From the NCBI RefSeq assembly GCF_900167275.1, contig NZ_FUWX01000009.1:1-64000 (forward strand): DNA of 64,000 bases. The letters run 5' to 3'. The position numbers and the translations under genes are program-made. The stretch comes from Cetobacterium ceti (GTDB lineage: Bacteria; Fusobacteriota; Fusobacteriia; Fusobacteriales; Fusobacteriaceae). The notes beneath the pieces were generated by a model that did no database searches, was not told the DNA's origin, and saw only the letters and a list, made by a program, of their open reading frames with translations. Shown piece after piece: positions 9,188-18,590 of the stretch (its first letter is position 1; every line of letters begins with the position of its first letter).

Positions 9188-12100
9188 CCATCTTTTCTTT
9201 TATTATAAATAATCATAACCACAAACCCTATAAATCCCACAGCAAATACTATAAATCCTATATTAAAGAAATTTTTCAATACTATTTTAAATTTTATCTC
9301 TCTAAAATTTTTAGCCTTTGTGTAGGGTCTAATTCCATTAATATACTTATTTAATCTTTTTTTATCTCCATCTTCCCATATAGCAGCAGGAGACTCTCCA
9401 TAGGTCAATATATCTCCATCTTTAGCCGTAGTTCCATAGACTAATTTTTCCATTGGATTATTAAATAAGATTTTAAAATTATTATTTTTTTCTATTTTTT
9501 CAAAATAATTCTCATAAATTAATAGTGAATCCAGTAAGATCATTGAATCATAGGGAATAACTTCATAATTTTTTAATTCTAAATAACCATATTTCTTCTT
9601 ATCTCCCCTTGCCCAAATTTGAAGTTGCATATATGCCGTATCCTTAGGAATTCTTATTAGTTGTTCATAATCATTCCACTCCTTCTTTTTTTGCTCTTCA
9701 ACCTCATAAATAAAAGCTGTTCCTAAAAATCTATGGGTCTTATCTAAAAAATAAACCTTCATATGTCTTTTCCTAACAATTTCTGATTTTGCACTTAATC
9801 TAAATAAATACTCTTCATCATATTTAACAGGAACTTTTTCAGAAGCTACAATATACCAATCACAAGAACATGTTGGATCATAATTTACCCTTAACATATC
9901 TTTTTTTAAATCCAATTGGAACATATTTTCATTTATAAACTCACATTCACTACAATCTTCTTGAAAGGGAATTTGCTCAAATTTTTCTATAATTATTTCA
10001 TCTGGATTCATTTTATGTAGATTCTCTAGCTTCATAACAGAGGGAATTTTCGAATTAAATTTTAATTTAATTGTATATTTACCTTTTTCTAGGAAAATAT
10101 TATTTAAATCATAATCCCTATAATTTTGTAAAATTTCAAATTTTTCCTTATATACTCTTTGGAAAACTTCGTTATATATATCATAATCTACCATTATTTT
10201 ATTTTCTCTATTTCTATTTATAAATTCCTTTGAATCTATCTTTTTTTCATATATAATTTTATTTTCTTCGTTTATAATAGTTAAAGTTAAATTGTCATTT
10301 ACATCGGGAATTGCTTCCATCTTTAACTTTAAATTATAATTACTATCCTTTAATATTTCTATATTACTAGATAGTATTCCTTCTTGACTTCGAATACCTT
10401 TTCCACCACTTAGCATAGGATAACTACGTAAAGTTTGAATATTTCCATTATATTCAAAATCATTTTCTCCCTCAAGATGAATAAATAAATTATTTTTATC
10501 AATCAATTTTTCTAACCTATCTTTATAATAAATTTCATCTTTTTCATCTATTAAAACCATATAACTAAGAGAATTAAATCCTTCCATACTTTTTAAAATT
10601 ATTTCTAGATTCCCCTTATCAAAATTAAATTTATCAATTTTAACCCATTCAAATGAACTTTTAGTGGTAGTTTTTGTATCTATATAATATTCTTTTCCTT
10701 GGATATTTACTCTTAAAAACCCTCCAGCAGGAGATTTAAAAACTCTCATATAATAATTATAGTTTCCTTTTTGCTCTATATTTTTATCCACTTTTAATAT
10801 ATTTTCTTCCATATAATCTTCATAGGAAACTATTATAAAATCATGTATCCACCAATAACTTTTTTGTGTTATATTTTCAAAACTAAGTAAATCTATTCTC
10901 ATATATTTTGTTTTAGGAGGAGAAATATATCTTCCAGTAAAATTCATTTCAGTATAAGAAAATTCATTAGTTGGAGCGGAAACATAAGTTATCCCTAATT
11001 CCTCTTCATTTTCATCAAAAAATCTTACTTTTAAATGAAGTCTATCTACTCCCTTTCCAGAAATAATCAAATTAAAATTATAAAGAACATTTTCCTTAGC
11101 CTCTAAAAATCCAGTTTTAGCTATTTGCCAAACATTATTCGGATTACCGTCTAAAATTTTACTAGTAATTACAGGAATTTCATTTATATTACTTCTAGGA
11201 TAACCCTGTATAGAAACAATATTGGGATTGTCTGGTTGGAAAAAAATATCTTTCCTTAAAAATGTCTCTAGATTATATACTAATTTCCCTGGATATTTAT
11301 CTATATTATAGGATGGAAATGATAATCTTGAACTTGTTATGGTTGTTGCTACTCCCATATTTTTATCTAGGTCATATTGGTAATTATTGATTCCATGAAT
11401 CTTTAAATACCACTTCCAATCCTCATTTTTTACTGAAACCTTTCCCCAATTTAAAAATACATCCGCTGTATTTATATAGTCAAACGGATTAACATAAAAT
11501 TTTTCTGGTAAACTAGAAAGATATAAATCATTAAAATTAACCGTTTCTATATAATCATTTTTTAAAGAATAAAAATCTTCATTATATTTTTGTCCATTTG
11601 TAAAAAATACTCCATAATTGGTAAAATCAAAATTTTCATAAGTACTATACCCATCTAATTTTGAAAATCCATAAGGTGTTAAAACTTTTTTAGATAATAA
11701 AGATAAATATTCTCCCTTTTCTTTAAGTTTAAAAGTAGTAAAAATTCTATCAGAAAATCTTTCTTCTAAATTTTTATCCTTTCTTAAAATTTGTAAATTA
11801 AAATTTTGTCGTTGATTTTGTCCATAATATTGATTATGATATGTTAAATAATCAACTGGGAGAATCTTTAATATTTCACCTACTCTATCACTATATCCCC
11901 AGTCTAAAAGATGCTGAACATAATATAAATAATTAGTAATATTATCAATATTTCCTTCATAATGAAATATTGTATCCTTTTGAGAACTATATATTTGAAA
12001 GTCTCCTGTGGCCTTTGGTCTTCCATCAGGAGTAAAATTCCAATAAGGCGTTGTAAACCCTGTATAAGAATAGGTCATGCTATCAGCTATGGGAAGATAA

Positions 12101-13530
12101 AAATGTTTTTCTAGACCTTTATTTCTATTTGTTATATCTTGTAGTATTTGATATTCTTCAGGGACTTTTACAGGATGATAAAATCCATTTATATATAATT
12201 GATAATATGGATATATATACATTCCTAGACTAAAAAATACTCCTACTAAAATTCCTAATTCTAATAAAACTTCTTTTAAGCTCTCAGTTTTTCTATTAAA
12301 AAAACTTCGTAAACCAAATGCTAATATAATTGTCATTCCCATTACAGCAATTCCCGCAAATTTATTAGGATCTCTAAATATATTTCCAAAAATAGGAAGT
12401 TTTGTTGCAAATATAAATAAATCTTCAATATATTTATATTTAATTCCAGTTCCTAAAATTAGAAACATACTAGATGTCACTGTCATAAATAAAATAATAT
12501 TATCCTGATAACCCCTTGCAGAAATTCCATAAATCATAAAGGCAAATAAAATACCTCCACCTACATAAAAATATATAGGTAACTCTTCTAAATTTATCAT
12601 AGGCCACCAGTAACTATTCATATAAATAACATTTTTAAAGGAACTGTATTTACTAAACATTCCGAAAGTTTCCATTGCATTTATATTATTTTGAGAAACT
12701 TGAGTTTTAAATAAAATTGTTAAAATATAAATTCCTAACCAGTATAAACAAAATAAAAAAGAAGTCATTCCAATTAAAAAACTTTTAAAAAAATAATTAA
12801 TTAAAAAAATTTTAAGTTTATTTTTTTTATAAGACTTATATGTATATTTTACAAAAAGTAAACTTCCCATTAATATAAAAAATATAAACTCATAAAAAAA
12901 ATAATGTATTGCTGCTGAGTTAATACTGAAAACTATTCCAAATAAAAAAATATTTATTAAAGTATAATAACTTATATCAATATTTTTATATTTAAAAATA
13001 GATTTACTTTTCACTTGAAATTTTGGGTCAAATATATTAAAGAAAATTAAAATTAATAAGGGAAATAAGCTATATCCACATAATAAAAATATATGTTGTA
13101 TCCTTATTATTACCCAAGGATTTAAAGCATAATATAAGGATGCTAATCCTAATATTGTTGAGCTCAAATAATTTATTTCCTCTTCAAAATAAACATTGGT
13201 AAATTTTCTAATTAAAGCATACATGGAAAATCCTGAAATATATAAAATCCCTAATATTAGTGACTTTACCAAAGCTGGCCCACTATCTTCAAAAAATCTT
13301 GATATTAACCAAAATGGTAAAACATAAAAAAATCTTGGAATATTAAAAAGTGTTGGTGTTGATAATTGTGGATTCCACAATCCAAATATATTATCAAAAT
13401 ATCTATCTGAAGAAATACCAAAGCTTAAATCACTAAATACTATATGTCCTTCAATGAAAAAATTATGAAAAAATCCAGTTATAACTATAATAATAATGGT
13501 TAAACCTAATGTATCGTATTTAATTTTCAT
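9178..13530 (-). CDS. Giant AftD-like membrane glycosyltransferase (GT-C type)
   Basis: At 1450 residues this is the largest gene in the window. The first roughly 430 residues contain about 10-12 membrane helices. The first extracytoplasmic loop holds an acidic motif (HIVFSDLSFG) where GT-C enzymes place their catalytic Asp. A very long extracytoplasmic region (about residues 450-1400) follows, rich in beta strands with several lectin-like segments (for example LKVRFFDENEEELG). The protein ends with one membrane helix and a basic tail. The size and layout match the alpha-(1->3)-arabinofuranosyltransferase (AftD/DUF3367) family. A decaprenyl-phosphate sugar donor is typical of that family; the donor here is unknown. 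GGGG lies 8-11 bases before the ATG. It points towards the polysaccharide operon and shares its terminator. Confidence 0.6.
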   Translation of the reverse strand: MKIKYDTLGLTIIIIVITGFFHNFFIEGHIVFSDLSFGISSDRYFDNIFGLWNPQLSTPTLFNIPRFFYVLPFWLISRFFEDSGPALVKSLILGILYISGFSMYALIRKFTNVYFEEEINYLSSTILGLASLYYALNPWVIIRIQHIFLLCGYSLFPLLILIFFNIFDPKFQVKSKSIFKYKNIDISYYTLINIFLFGIVFSINSAAIHYFFYEFIFFILMGSLLFVKYTYKSYKKNKLKIFLINYFFKSFLIGMTSFLFCLYWLGIYILTILFKTQVSQNNINAMETFGMFSKYSSFKNVIYMNSYWWPMINLEELPIYFYVGGGILFAFMIYGISARGYQDNIILFMTVTSSMFLILGTGIKYKYIEDLFIFATKLPIFGNIFRDPNKFAGIAVMGMTIILAFGLRSFFNRKTESLKEVLLELGILVGVFFSLGMYIYPYYQLYINGFYHPVKVPEEYQILQDITNRNKGLEKHFYLPIADSMTYSYTGFTTPYWNFTPDGRPKATGDFQIYSSQKDTIFHYEGNIDNITNYLYYVQHLLDWGYSDRVGEILKILPVDYLTYHNQYYGQNQRQNFNLQILRKDKNLEERFSDRIFTTFKLKEKGEYLSLLSKKVLTPYGFSKLDGYSTYENFDFTNYGVFFTNGQKYNEDFYSLKNDYIETVNFNDLYLSSLPEKFYVNPFDYINTADVFLNWGKVSVKNEDWKWYLKIHGINNYQYDLDKNMGVATTITSSRLSFPSYNIDKYPGKLVYNLETFLRKDIFFQPDNPNIVSIQGYPRSNINEIPVITSKILDGNPNNVWQIAKTGFLEAKENVLYNFNLIISGKGVDRLHLKVRFFDENEEELGITYVSAPTNEFSYTEMNFTGRYISPPKTKYMRIDLLSFENITQKSYWWIHDFIIVSYEDYMEENILKVDKNIEQKGNYNYYMRVFKSPAGGFLRVNIQGKEYYIDTKTTTKSSFEWVKIDKFNFDKGNLEIILKSMEGFNSLSYMVLIDEKDEIYYKDRLEKLIDKNNLFIHLEGENDFEYNGNIQTLRSYPMLSGGKGIRSQEGILSSNIEILKDSNYNLKLKMEAIPDVNDNLTLTIINEENKIIYEKKIDSKEFINRNRENKIMVDYDIYNEVFQRVYKEKFEILQNYRDYDLNNIFLEKGKYTIKLKFNSKIPSVMKLENLHKMNPDEIIIEKFEQIPFQEDCSECEFINENMFQLDLKKDMLRVNYDPTCSCDWYIVASEKVPVKYDEEYLFRLSAKSEIVRKRHMKVYFLDKTHRFLGTAFIYEVEEQKKKEWNDYEQLIRIPKDTAYMQLQIWARGDKKKYGYLELKNYEVIPYDSMILLDSLLIYENYFEKIEKNNNFKILFNNPMEKLVYGTTAKDGDILTYGESPAAIWEDGDKKRLNKYINGIRPYTKAKNFREIKFKIVLKNFFNIGFIVFAVGFIGFVVMIIYNKRKDGKK

Positions 13531-13584
13531 AGTTGTACCCCACTTAAATTTATTCTTATTAAGTTATCTACTTTAATTATGAAA

Positions 13585-13642
13585 AAAACCTCTATAAAAA
13601 AGGATTTTAGAAAAAATTTTTATATAGTCAAAGGGAGGTTTT
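13585..13642 (+). promoter_or_regulatory. Possible SD-masking hairpin in the mscS leader
   Basis: AAAACCTC at 13585-13592 is the exact complement of GAGGTTTT at 13635-13642, which includes the ribosome-binding site of the MscS gene (GGGAGG). A second, imperfect pairing between CTATA-rich and TATAG-rich tracts lies inside it. If both arms are transcribed, the ribosome site would be hidden. Confidence 0.35.
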
Positions 13643-13646
13643 ACTT

Positions 13647-14495
13647 ATGAAAAATTTAAATTTACCTTTTGATATTTTAAGGGATGAACATGGAGAAAAT
13701 ATTCTTCATAAATTATTTTATGAAAGTATTGATTTTTTAATCAGACTACTTATTTTTTTAATTTTTTTATACATAGGTTCTCTCTGTGTAAAAAAAATTC
13801 TTAAATATTTTGATAAATTGCCTGCTTTAAATTCTGATTTAAGCACACAGCAATTTATCCGTTCTATTATTAAAATTGGACTTTATGGAATCTTTGTTGT
13901 TATTGGTTTACTTTTATTTGGTTTTAGTGAAAGTTCTATTGCTACAATGATAAGTGCTATCGGTTTAGGAATAGGAATTTCTCTAAAAGAATTTCTTTCA
14001 AACTTTGCAGGAGGAATAATTATATTTTTTACTAGACCTTTTGTTGTGGGAAATTTTATTAAAATAAATGGAGTAATGGGAGAGGTTTATAAAATTTCTG
14101 TATTTTCCACAGAAATAAATAGTTTAGATAGTCGTAGGATTATTATTCCTAATACGGTTATGATAAGCAATAATTTAATAAATTTTGATTCTAACGATTA
14201 TAGAAGAATTCAACTTACAGTCTCTGTAGCATATGGTAGTAATTTAAAACAAGTTATAGATATTTTAAATGAAATTGCAAATACCTATCCTGATTTAGAT
14301 AAAACTAAGGAAAATTTTATAAATACAATGACCTATGGAGATTCAAGTTTAAATATATTATTTTTAGTTTGGACCAAAAGAGAAGGATATTATAAAGTTC
14401 GTGGAGAATTAATGGCCTATATTCTAGATAAACTTACTGAAGAAAAGGTAGATATTCCATTTAATACTTTAACTGTAAATATTGAAAAAGATTAA
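13647..14495 (+). CDS. mscS: Small-conductance mechanosensitive channel, MscS family
   Basis: The 282-residue protein has three N-terminal membrane helices. The third, pore-lining helix is rich in Gly, Ala and Ser (SAIGLGIGISLKEFLSNFAG). A cytoplasmic beta domain follows, with FFTRPFVVGNFIKING and RRIIIPNTVMISNNLI, the usual MscS signatures, and then an alpha/beta domain. The length matches MscS/YnaI-type minimal channels (about 280 residues). It releases solutes on hypo-osmotic shock. A strong GGGAGG precedes the ATG and is part of a possible masking hairpin. It is divergent from the AftD-like gene. Confidence 0.93.
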   Translation: MKNLNLPFDILRDEHGENILHKLFYESIDFLIRLLIFLIFLYIGSLCVKKILKYFDKLPALNSDLSTQQFIRSIIKIGLYGIFVVIGLLLFGFSESSIATMISAIGLGIGISLKEFLSNFAGGIIIFFTRPFVVGNFIKINGVMGEVYKISVFSTEINSLDSRRIIIPNTVMISNNLINFDSNDYRRIQLTVSVAYGSNLKQVIDILNEIANTYPDLDKTKENFINTMTYGDSSLNILFLVWTKREGYYKVRGELMAYILDKLTEEKVDIPFNTLTVNIEKD

Positions 14496-14530
14496 TTATA
14501 TAAGTGTGATATATATAATAAATTTGACTT

Positions 14531-14577
14531 CCCTCCAAAAACAAGTGATATTTATAGTAGAACTTTAAAATGGAGGG
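14531..14577 (+). promoter_or_regulatory. Inverted repeat masking the SD of the YfcC-family gene
   Basis: CCCTCCA (14531-14537) is the exact complement of TGGAGGG (14571-14577), the ribosome-binding site of the next gene. A TTGACT at 14524-14529 could be a -35 element; if that promoter is used, the upstream arm would not be transcribed, so the role depends on where transcription starts. Confidence 0.3.
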
Positions 14578-14585
14578 TGTACTTT

Positions 14586-16106
14586 ATGGAAACAAAAAAG
14601 AAAAAAAGGAGTTTTCCTACAGCATTTACCGTACTATTTATTATTTTAATTATTGCATCTATTTTAACTTATGTTATCCCATCTGGGCGATTTTCTAGAT
14701 TAAAATATGATGATCAAACAAATGAATTTATTATTACAGATTATAAGGATCATGTAACTGTAGAACCTGCTACTCAAGAATACTTAGATAAATTAAATAT
14801 TCAATTAGATTTATCTCAATTTAAAGATGGAGTTATTAAAAAACCATTGGCTATTCCTGGAACTTATACTAAAATTAGCCAACATCCACAAGGTATAACT
14901 GAAATTTTAAAAGCTCCTGTTGAAGGTGTAATGGATACTGTAGATATTATGATATTTGTTTTAATTCTTGGAGGTATAATTGGATTAGTAAATAAAGTTG
15001 GAGCTTTTGAAGCTGGAATTGCAGCTCTCTCTAAAAAAACAAAGGGAAAAGAATTTATTCTTGTTTCAATTATATTTATTCTAACAACACTAGGAGGAAC
15101 TACTTTTGGTTTAGCTGAAGAAACTATAGCATTTTATCCCATTCTTATGCCTATATTTTTAGTCAGCGGATTTGATGCTATTACTTGTATTGCTGCTATT
15201 TATTTAGGTTCTTCTGTGGGAACTATGTTTTCTACTGTAAATCCATTTTCAGTTGTTATTGCTTCTAATGCTGCTGGAATTAGTTTTACAGATGGATTAT
15301 TCTTTAGAGTTATAGCTCTTGGAATAGCTTCTATTATAACTTTAGGATATATTTATCATTATTCTAAAAAAGTACAAAATAATCCTGAAGCTTCTCTCAC
15401 ATATGATAATAAAAAGGAGATTCATGATAGATTTTTAAAAGAATATGATGATGAAAAAGGTAGCGATATAATTTTTACCAATAGAAAAAAATTAATTTTA
15501 TTAATCTTTTCCTTAGCATTTGTTGTTTTAATTTGGGGAGTTTCTAGTGCTGGTTGGTGGTTTGAGGAGATGTCAGCTCTATTCCTTGGAGTTGCAATTA
15601 TTATAATTGTTCTATCAGGTCTTCCTGAAAAAGAAGCTATTAATACTTTTATAAGTGGAGCTGCTGATCTAGTTGGTGTAGTTTTAACAATAGGTTTAGC
15701 AAGATCTATTAATATCGTTCTTGATCATGGTTTTGTATCGGACACTTTACTTCACTATTCTATTAATTTAATTTCTGGAATGAGTGGTTGGCTATTCTCT
15801 GTAACTCAATTATTTGTATTTTCATTTTTGGGATTCTTTATTCCATCATCTTCAGGTTTGGCTGTTCTTACAATGCCTATTATGGCTCCTCTTGCAGATA
15901 GTGTTGGCTTATCTAGAGAGATTGTTATCAATGCCTATAACTGGGGACAAGGATTAATGGCATTTATTACTCCTACTGGATTAATTTTAGTTACTTTGGA
16001 AATGGCTGGAACTACCTTTGATAAATGGTTGAAATTTGTTCTTCCTCTTATGGGAATGGTTGGAATTTATGCTGTTCTAATGTTAATAATTAATACTTTA
16101 GTTTAG
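14586..16106 (+). CDS. yfcC: YfcC-family membrane carrier (C4-dicarboxylate/amino-acid type)
   Basis: This 506-residue carrier has about 12 membrane segments and a short basic N-terminus. It matches the YfcC / anaerobic C4-dicarboxylate carrier superfamily (IT superfamily): an opening membrane helix ending in YVIPSGRFSR, the helical-hairpin region GGTTFGLAEETIAFYPIL, and GFFIPSSSGLAVLTMPIMAP in the second half. Members are annotated as dicarboxylate or basic amino-acid/peptide carriers; the substrate cannot be read here. The ATG at 14586 is chosen because TGGAGGG at 14571-14577 is 8 bases away; a GTG at 14577 would abut the site. A stem-loop follows the stop. Confidence 0.85.
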   Translation: METKKKKRSFPTAFTVLFIILIIASILTYVIPSGRFSRLKYDDQTNEFIITDYKDHVTVEPATQEYLDKLNIQLDLSQFKDGVIKKPLAIPGTYTKISQHPQGITEILKAPVEGVMDTVDIMIFVLILGGIIGLVNKVGAFEAGIAALSKKTKGKEFILVSIIFILTTLGGTTFGLAEETIAFYPILMPIFLVSGFDAITCIAAIYLGSSVGTMFSTVNPFSVVIASNAAGISFTDGLFFRVIALGIASIITLGYIYHYSKKVQNNPEASLTYDNKKEIHDRFLKEYDDEKGSDIIFTNRKKLILLIFSLAFVVLIWGVSSAGWWFEEMSALFLGVAIIIIVLSGLPEKEAINTFISGAADLVGVVLTIGLARSINIVLDHGFVSDTLLHYSINLISGMSGWLFSVTQLFVFSFLGFFIPSSSGLAVLTMPIMAPLADSVGLSREIVINAYNWGQGLMAFITPTGLILVTLEMAGTTFDKWLKFVLPLMGMVGIYAVLMLIINTLV

Positions 16107-16113
16107 TTTAACA

Positions 16114-16141
16114 AAAAAGAGGATTTTTCAATCCTCTTTTT
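16114..16141. terminator. Bidirectional terminator
   Basis: AAAAAGAGGAT (16114-16124) pairs with ATCCTCTTTTT (16131-16141). It serves the YfcC-family gene on + and yjjW on -, whose stop lies inside it. Confidence 0.85.
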
Positions 16142-16988
16142 AAATTATAACTATATCTTTTACATGATTTTCTTTACAAATTTCTTCTAAAAATTCTAAT
16201 TCATCCTTTGTTGGAGAATTAATTCCAATTAAATTTTCCTTACGAACACCTAATTTTCTATATTTTATTATTTTATAACGTATATTTTTATCCTGTATAA
16301 TTTTAGAAACATTTTCTATGGTCATTTTATTATTTAAAAATTCTGGAATTACAACAGTTCTAACTTCAAATAATTTATCCAATTCTTTTAAATAAAATAA
16401 ATTTTTTATTATATTTTTATTGGTAAATCCCGTAAGTTTAATATGCTCATCTTCATCCCAAGCTTTAATATCTAACATAAATTTATCTGTTAGATCAACA
16501 AAATTTTTATACTTTACTTGAGTAAAATCCTCTTTCCCATTAGTATCTACAAAACAAGTTAATTTTGGAAATCTTTTTTTTACTTGTAAAAATAATTCTG
16601 CTATAAATTCAGGCTGTAATGAACATTCTCCACCACTTACTGTTATTCCTTTTATAAAACTTTTAACTTTTTCAATTTCAAAAATAAGATCTTCCACAGT
16701 ATATAATTTAACCCTTGAAGATGCTCCACTAGGACAGTTTTTAATACACATATCACATTCTATACATAATTCGCTATTCCATTTTATTTTTTTATTTATA
16801 TCTTTTTTAAGAGCTTTTTCAGGACATATTTTTATACAGTTTCCACAATTACTACAAAGACCTATAGTTTCGGGGTTATGACAACTTAAACAATTTAAAT
16901 TACACCCTTGAAAGAAAATAGCCATTCTATTTCCAGGACCATCCACATTGGAAAATTTAATGATTTTATTTACTATTCCCTTTTCCAT
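16140..16988 (-). CDS. yjjW: YjjW-type glycyl-radical enzyme activase (radical SAM)
   Basis: This 282-residue radical SAM enzyme shows the AdoMet/[4Fe-4S] motif CNLNCLSC near residue 29, followed by two ferredoxin-like clusters (CSNCGNCIKICP and CIECDMCIKNCP) inserted before the barrel, as in GRE activases with auxiliary clusters. TVSGGECSLQPEF is the GGE motif that contacts AdoMet. The ATG at 16988 is preferred over 16997 because AAGGA directly abuts the 16997 codon but is 9 bases from this one. It starts 1 base after the yjjI stop (TAA at 16992-16990), so the pair is one operon. It installs the glycyl radical on the neighbouring YjjI protein. Confidence 0.9.
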   Translation of the reverse strand: MEKGIVNKIIKFSNVDGPGNRMAIFFQGCNLNCLSCHNPETIGLCSNCGNCIKICPEKALKKDINKKIKWNSELCIECDMCIKNCPSGASSRVKLYTVEDLIFEIEKVKSFIKGITVSGGECSLQPEFIAELFLQVKKRFPKLTCFVDTNGKEDFTQVKYKNFVDLTDKFMLDIKAWDEDEHIKLTGFTNKNIIKNLFYLKELDKLFEVRTVVIPEFLNNKMTIENVSKIIQDKNIRYKIIKYRKLGVRKENLIGINSPTKDELEFLEEICKENHVKDIVII

Positions 16989-16989
16989 T

Positions 16990-18483
16990 TTATTCATTCC
17001 TTAATTTTCTATCAAAAGCTTTTCCATTGTCCTTAGCACCTTTTCCTAACACTGTAGTATCACGAAGGACCGCTTCTCCTCTTTCTAATTTTTCAATTTC
17101 AGATTTTTTTACTAAATATCCTGTAACTCTTACAACATCACAATCTTCACAGTATAAAGAGAAAAACCTCATATTATTATCAAAGGCTCCTTTAATAATA
17201 TCTAAAATTGCTTCTGGATTTTTTTTATATGTCTCATCAAATACAAATATATCTCCTATTCCACTTGGAAAATATCCATGATATTTTGCCGATTGAATTA
17301 TATGCTCAAATAATTCAGGTTCTTCTCCAACAGGAATTCTACATCCAGGACTTTCATTTTCATCTAACTCAATTCCAACCTGAGAATGTAGTATATGATT
17401 ATTATTAAAAAACTCTCCTGCATATGGAGTTTTATGATTTTTTACTATTTTTTCTAAAGTTTCTACAATTTTTATTCCAAGTTCATCAGCTAAATCAGAA
17501 TGTCCAAATCTATCATTTTCCTTTGTAGCTCCTAATAAATTATTAACACATTCAGCTAATCCAACTATTCCAAATAATCCTGTAAATCTTTCTTTCTCAA
17601 GTAGTCCCTCTTTAACTAAAAAATTAGTTTCAAAAAAATTACTTTCTTCTATTATAAATTTTGATCTTTCATCTATATAATCCAATGTACAATTTGCAAC
17701 TTCTGGTAAAATATTCTCTAAAAAATCATTTATATTTTTAGCTAATTTTGATAATTTACCAAGTCTTACTCTAACTAAAGTATTTGCTCCCCCTCTTACT
17801 TTTAAACCATTATAACAACTTACAATTCCATATTCCCCTTCAAAATCTTTTCTAAAAATTTCATCATTTGCAAAACTAGGCTTTGCTGTAGAAAGAGCTG
17901 TGTTAATGCACTCTATTGCAAAGTCATTACTTGTTAATTCACTGTACTTCACTGTTAAATTAGGAGTTGGAAGTTGTAATTCTTTCATAGCGCGAAGAAT
18001 TAATCTTCCAGCTTGTGTTTCTAAAGGACCTATATTAGCATGGCAAAATGAGTCAGTTATCGTAGCATCTATATGTTTTAAAAATAATTTAATGGCTAAA
18101 TAGCCTTCCTCTTCATTTTCTATATAATCATCTAATAAATAATCAATATTTCCTAAATAAACAGGCATTGTTGTAATAGATGGAACATGCTTGTATAAAA
18201 TTAATAAATTATTAACTGCTTCCCAAATATTTTTAGCAGGTTCCAATCCTAAGAATTTTGATCCCTGTCTCATAAATAACTCATAATCAGGAACTATATA
18301 TCTTGGTCTATATGGAGCATTTCCCTCAAATAAATCACATATAATTCCTTCTTTTCTATATTTCTCCGTAACATCTGAAATCTCTAAAGTCTTTATCATT
18401 CCCTCTGCTGCTCTACTTAAATTAACAACTTTTTGCTCAAATGTTAATTTATCACTTTTTATAATATCTAAAATATTTTTCAC
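16990..18483 (-). CDS. yjjI: YjjI-family glycyl-radical enzyme
   Basis: The 497-residue protein matches the YjjI (DUF3029) family in length. The glycyl-radical loop is RVTGYLV with Gly455 as the predicted radical site, as in RVxGY of pyruvate formate-lyases. A candidate thiyl Cys is C223 in IVSCYNGLKVRGG. CEDC just before the loop recalls the Cys pairs of class III ribonucleotide reductases. The start is GTG at 18483, with GAGGTG at 18489-18494. A strong promoter lies at 18511-18540. The substrate of YjjI is not established; in E. coli yjjI-yjjW adjoin the deo operon, and pdp-deoC also occur in this window. Confidence 0.9.
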   Translation of the reverse strand: MKNILDIIKSDKLTFEQKVVNLSRAAEGMIKTLEISDVTEKYRKEGIICDLFEGNAPYRPRYIVPDYELFMRQGSKFLGLEPAKNIWEAVNNLLILYKHVPSITTMPVYLGNIDYLLDDYIENEEEGYLAIKLFLKHIDATITDSFCHANIGPLETQAGRLILRAMKELQLPTPNLTVKYSELTSNDFAIECINTALSTAKPSFANDEIFRKDFEGEYGIVSCYNGLKVRGGANTLVRVRLGKLSKLAKNINDFLENILPEVANCTLDYIDERSKFIIEESNFFETNFLVKEGLLEKERFTGLFGIVGLAECVNNLLGATKENDRFGHSDLADELGIKIVETLEKIVKNHKTPYAGEFFNNNHILHSQVGIELDENESPGCRIPVGEEPELFEHIIQSAKYHGYFPSGIGDIFVFDETYKKNPEAILDIIKGAFDNNMRFFSLYCEDCDVVRVTGYLVKKSEIEKLERGEAVLRDTTVLGKGAKDNGKAFDRKLRNE

Positions 18484-18510
18484 AGTATCACCTCAATCTT
18501 TCTTTCAGAT

Positions 18511-18540
18511 ATTATATACTTCTTTACGGAAAAAAGTCAA
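18511..18540 (-). promoter_or_regulatory. Promoter of yjjI-yjjW
   Basis: On the minus strand, TTGACT (18540-18535), an 18-base spacer and TATAAT (18516-18511) form a near-consensus sigma-70 promoter. It leaves a leader of only about 20 bases before the GTG start. Confidence 0.8.
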
Positions 18541-18561
18541 TTCTTACTTATTATAAAAAAA

Positions 18562-18583
18562 GAGATGGTTTTTTAACCACCTC
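18562..18583 (-). terminator. Terminator of the ugpC-type gene
   Basis: The arms at 18562-18570 and 18575-18583 pair over 9 bp with one G-U pair. On the minus strand the stem is followed by a T-run. Confidence 0.75.
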
Positions 18584-18590
18584 ATTTATA

